Program-made: the position numbers and the translations under genes
Shown: positions 62,379 through 64,000 of the stretch, one piece after another
Layout: every line of letters begins with the position of its first letter
How positions within the stretch are numbered: position 1 is the stretch's first letter
Assembly: GCF_949628265.1 (NCBI RefSeq)
Contig: NC_088789.1
Location: forward strand, 19,523,883-19,587,882
Reading direction: 5' to 3'
DNA length: 64,000 nt
Source of the DNA: Cloeon dipterum
Lineage: Eukaryota; Arthropoda; Insecta; Ephemeroptera; Baetidae
Notes under the pieces: model-generated
What the model was told of the DNA's origin: nothing
The model's database searches: none
What the model saw: the letters and a program-made list of their open reading frames with translations, nothing else

Positions 62379-64000
62379 ATGGCAGGCGAATCGTTCTATC
62401 CAGGCACCTGGGAGGTACGTCGTATGTTTTAAATTGCAGAATTTTTTTATTCTGTCCTAAGCATGTTATTTAATGCACTACCTTGTATCTTGTTAACCTC
62501 TTATAAGACATCTCGGAAATTTTGTTTTGATCACTATTTAAAATTTTCAATTTTTGCAGATTGTAAAAGTGGAACTATTAAGTGGTTCAGCTGAAACAAC
62601 AGGAATTGAAGGGTATAATGTTAGTCAGGTGCTCATAATTTTTACTTCATCAAGTAAATCCTTTCAGAACAAAACTGTCTCTAAGTGAAACTGGTGATGT
62701 AACGTGGACAACCCCGGAGGGTGCCAACCTGCTGCCACTCTTTGGTTGTGATGCCTATGAAGTCATTTCAACATCTCTTGGTGGTGTTTTTATACGGTTC
62801 GGAACCTACGCTGGGCACATATTCGAGTTTAGAGTTATCAGCCAGGTAGCTATATTCCCATTTTCTTAATTCATATAATTCTAACATAAATTTCAGGTCT
62901 CTTCGAACGATTCTGAAAATTGCTTGTACCTCGCTTGCGAAGACTGGTGCAGTTTTCACTGCCTAAAGGTGATTTCTTGCCAGCAAAAATCACCTGCCGA
63001 CGTCCCCTTCTCGCTGCTATCGGCTCTGAATGAGGGTTTCTTTTCTGACGTTTCTATTGATGCTGCGAACGGCAAAACGGTAATCCACCACCCCCACCCC
63101 CAATTTAAAAATTTACTACTTGTGAACTTGTATTTTCCTAGTTCCAAGCTCACAGCTGTATTTTGCTCACGGGCTCACCACAGCTGGGATGGCAGTCTTG
63201 GCTTGAAGAGGTGGAAAAGTCGTCAAAGAATGCGGACAGCGCAGCGGTGCCTCCCTCGCCCTTGTCCGGTCTGCCGGAGGACGTGCTCGCCACTGTTCTC
63301 CACTACATTTACAGCCTGAGTTTGCCGTCAGACCTTCCAGAGGAGACTGCCTTAAAATGCATTAAGTCTGTACGCGATCTCCCAGGATTCAGTACCCTTG
63401 CCACCAAGTGCCAAGCTTATCTCAACAACATGAGTTTGAGGAACAGTGAGTTTTTGTTTGTTTCAAGCACAATTTCTACTAATTTAAAAAAAAAACAGGA
63501 ATCATGGCCTTGATCGGAGAAATGCACTCTAGTCTAGATACAGTGATAAACTACTTCAGTACTAAAGCCCCCAACGGAAATTTCAGCGGGTTAGAAGGAT
63601 TAGGGAGCAATCCAGCTAGACTTTGTAATACTGTGAAGCAAGCTTTTCGAGAATTCTTTGTCGGTACGTTACTTCGGTTCAGGTTTTGCTCAATATCGAT
63701 TTTTGCGGGATTTCTTATGTTAAGGTTGGTGCATATCAATGGTTAGTCATGCACAACAAGGAAAATTCTCCAACTAAATATGTGATTTGGATTGGCATCT
63801 GTACAACTTAAAATGTTTAATGAATGTAAAAAAGAAGGATTTAATTTTGAATTAGATAAAATTAGTGTCTTCAAAAAACCCGCAAAAATTTGGGTGTTTT
63901 ACAAACCCTGCATCAGTTCTTGAAATAAAACACGCAGTCCACTCATTCAATTCTGATTGACAGTTGGAATCAAACTGGTTGCGTTTTGCGAACTTTTCAA
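62379..64000 (+). CDS. BTB/POZ-domain protein, 5' part, continues past window
   Basis: Seven exons join in frame: 62,379-62,414, 62,560-62,612, 62,668-62,845, 62,897-63,079, 63,142-63,445, 63,499-63,663 and one starting at 63,964 that runs off the window. The first six encode 306 residues. The start MAGESFYPGTWE has a CAAAA-ATG-G context. Residues about 13-125 are rich in beta-type residues (VKVELLSGSA, GDVTWTTPEGANLL, GGVFIRFGTYAGHIFEFRV) and fit no family I can name. From about 130 comes a BTB/POZ fold: GFFSDVSIDAANGKTFQAHS (136-155), CILLTGSP, then an insert rich in Ser/Ala/Pro (about 172-192) before LPEDVLATVLHYIYSLSLP. BTB domains mediate dimerisation and often recruit Cullin-3; nothing here shows which partner applies. 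Residues after about 250 (MALIGEMHSSLDTVINYFST, NTVKQAFREFFVVGIKLVAF) form an unassigned helical region. Partial at the 3' end. Confidence 0.8.

Noticed and set aside
1..64000. CRISPR arrays, bacterial operons, rRNA genes
   Set aside because: No regularly spaced direct repeats, no ribosomal RNA sequence, and every recognised gene has eukaryotic introns.

Overview
The window looks like nuclear DNA of an arthropod, most likely an insect. Coding exons are split by short GT-AG introns (60 to 620 bases), the background is AT-rich, CT/GA, GT and CCCA microsatellites are common, and the recognisable proteins are conserved animal proteins: a septin of the SEPT6 class, mitochondrial TIM44 and the first exon of neurobeachin. 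I cannot assign the insect order.

Layout. Roughly 1-50,400 is gene-poor. On the minus strand, 50,423-50,668 is the N-terminal coding exon of a neurobeachin/rugose gene that reads left out of its donor site. I did not find its next exon in the window, so much of the left 50 kb may be its first intron; this is inference. The interval alternates AT-rich DNA with GC-rich non-coding blocks. It also holds a second good minus-strand coding exon (29,702-30,143) of a gene I do not recognise, two copies of a palindromic foldback transposon, a second dispersed repeat family, several long hairpins, a broken small tyrosine-rich secreted-peptide gene (48,096-48,278) and a small Cys/His-rich ORF (48,543-48,785).

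From about 50.4 kb rightwards the window is gene-dense. A small four-exon membrane-protein gene of unknown family (51,823-52,928, +) lies head to head with neurobeachin. It is followed by three plus-strand genes in tandem: a complete eight-exon septin (53,548-56,876, 421 aa), a complete six-exon TIM44 (58,472-61,302, 449 aa) and the 5' part of a BTB/POZ-domain gene (62,379 to the window end, incomplete).

The genes do not form a pathway. Septin is cytoskeletal, TIM44 belongs to the mitochondrial import motor, neurobeachin acts in vesicle traffic, and the BTB protein probably binds partners. They look like independent neighbours. Exon borders were read by eye from splice consensus, frame continuity and family resemblance; no search was run.
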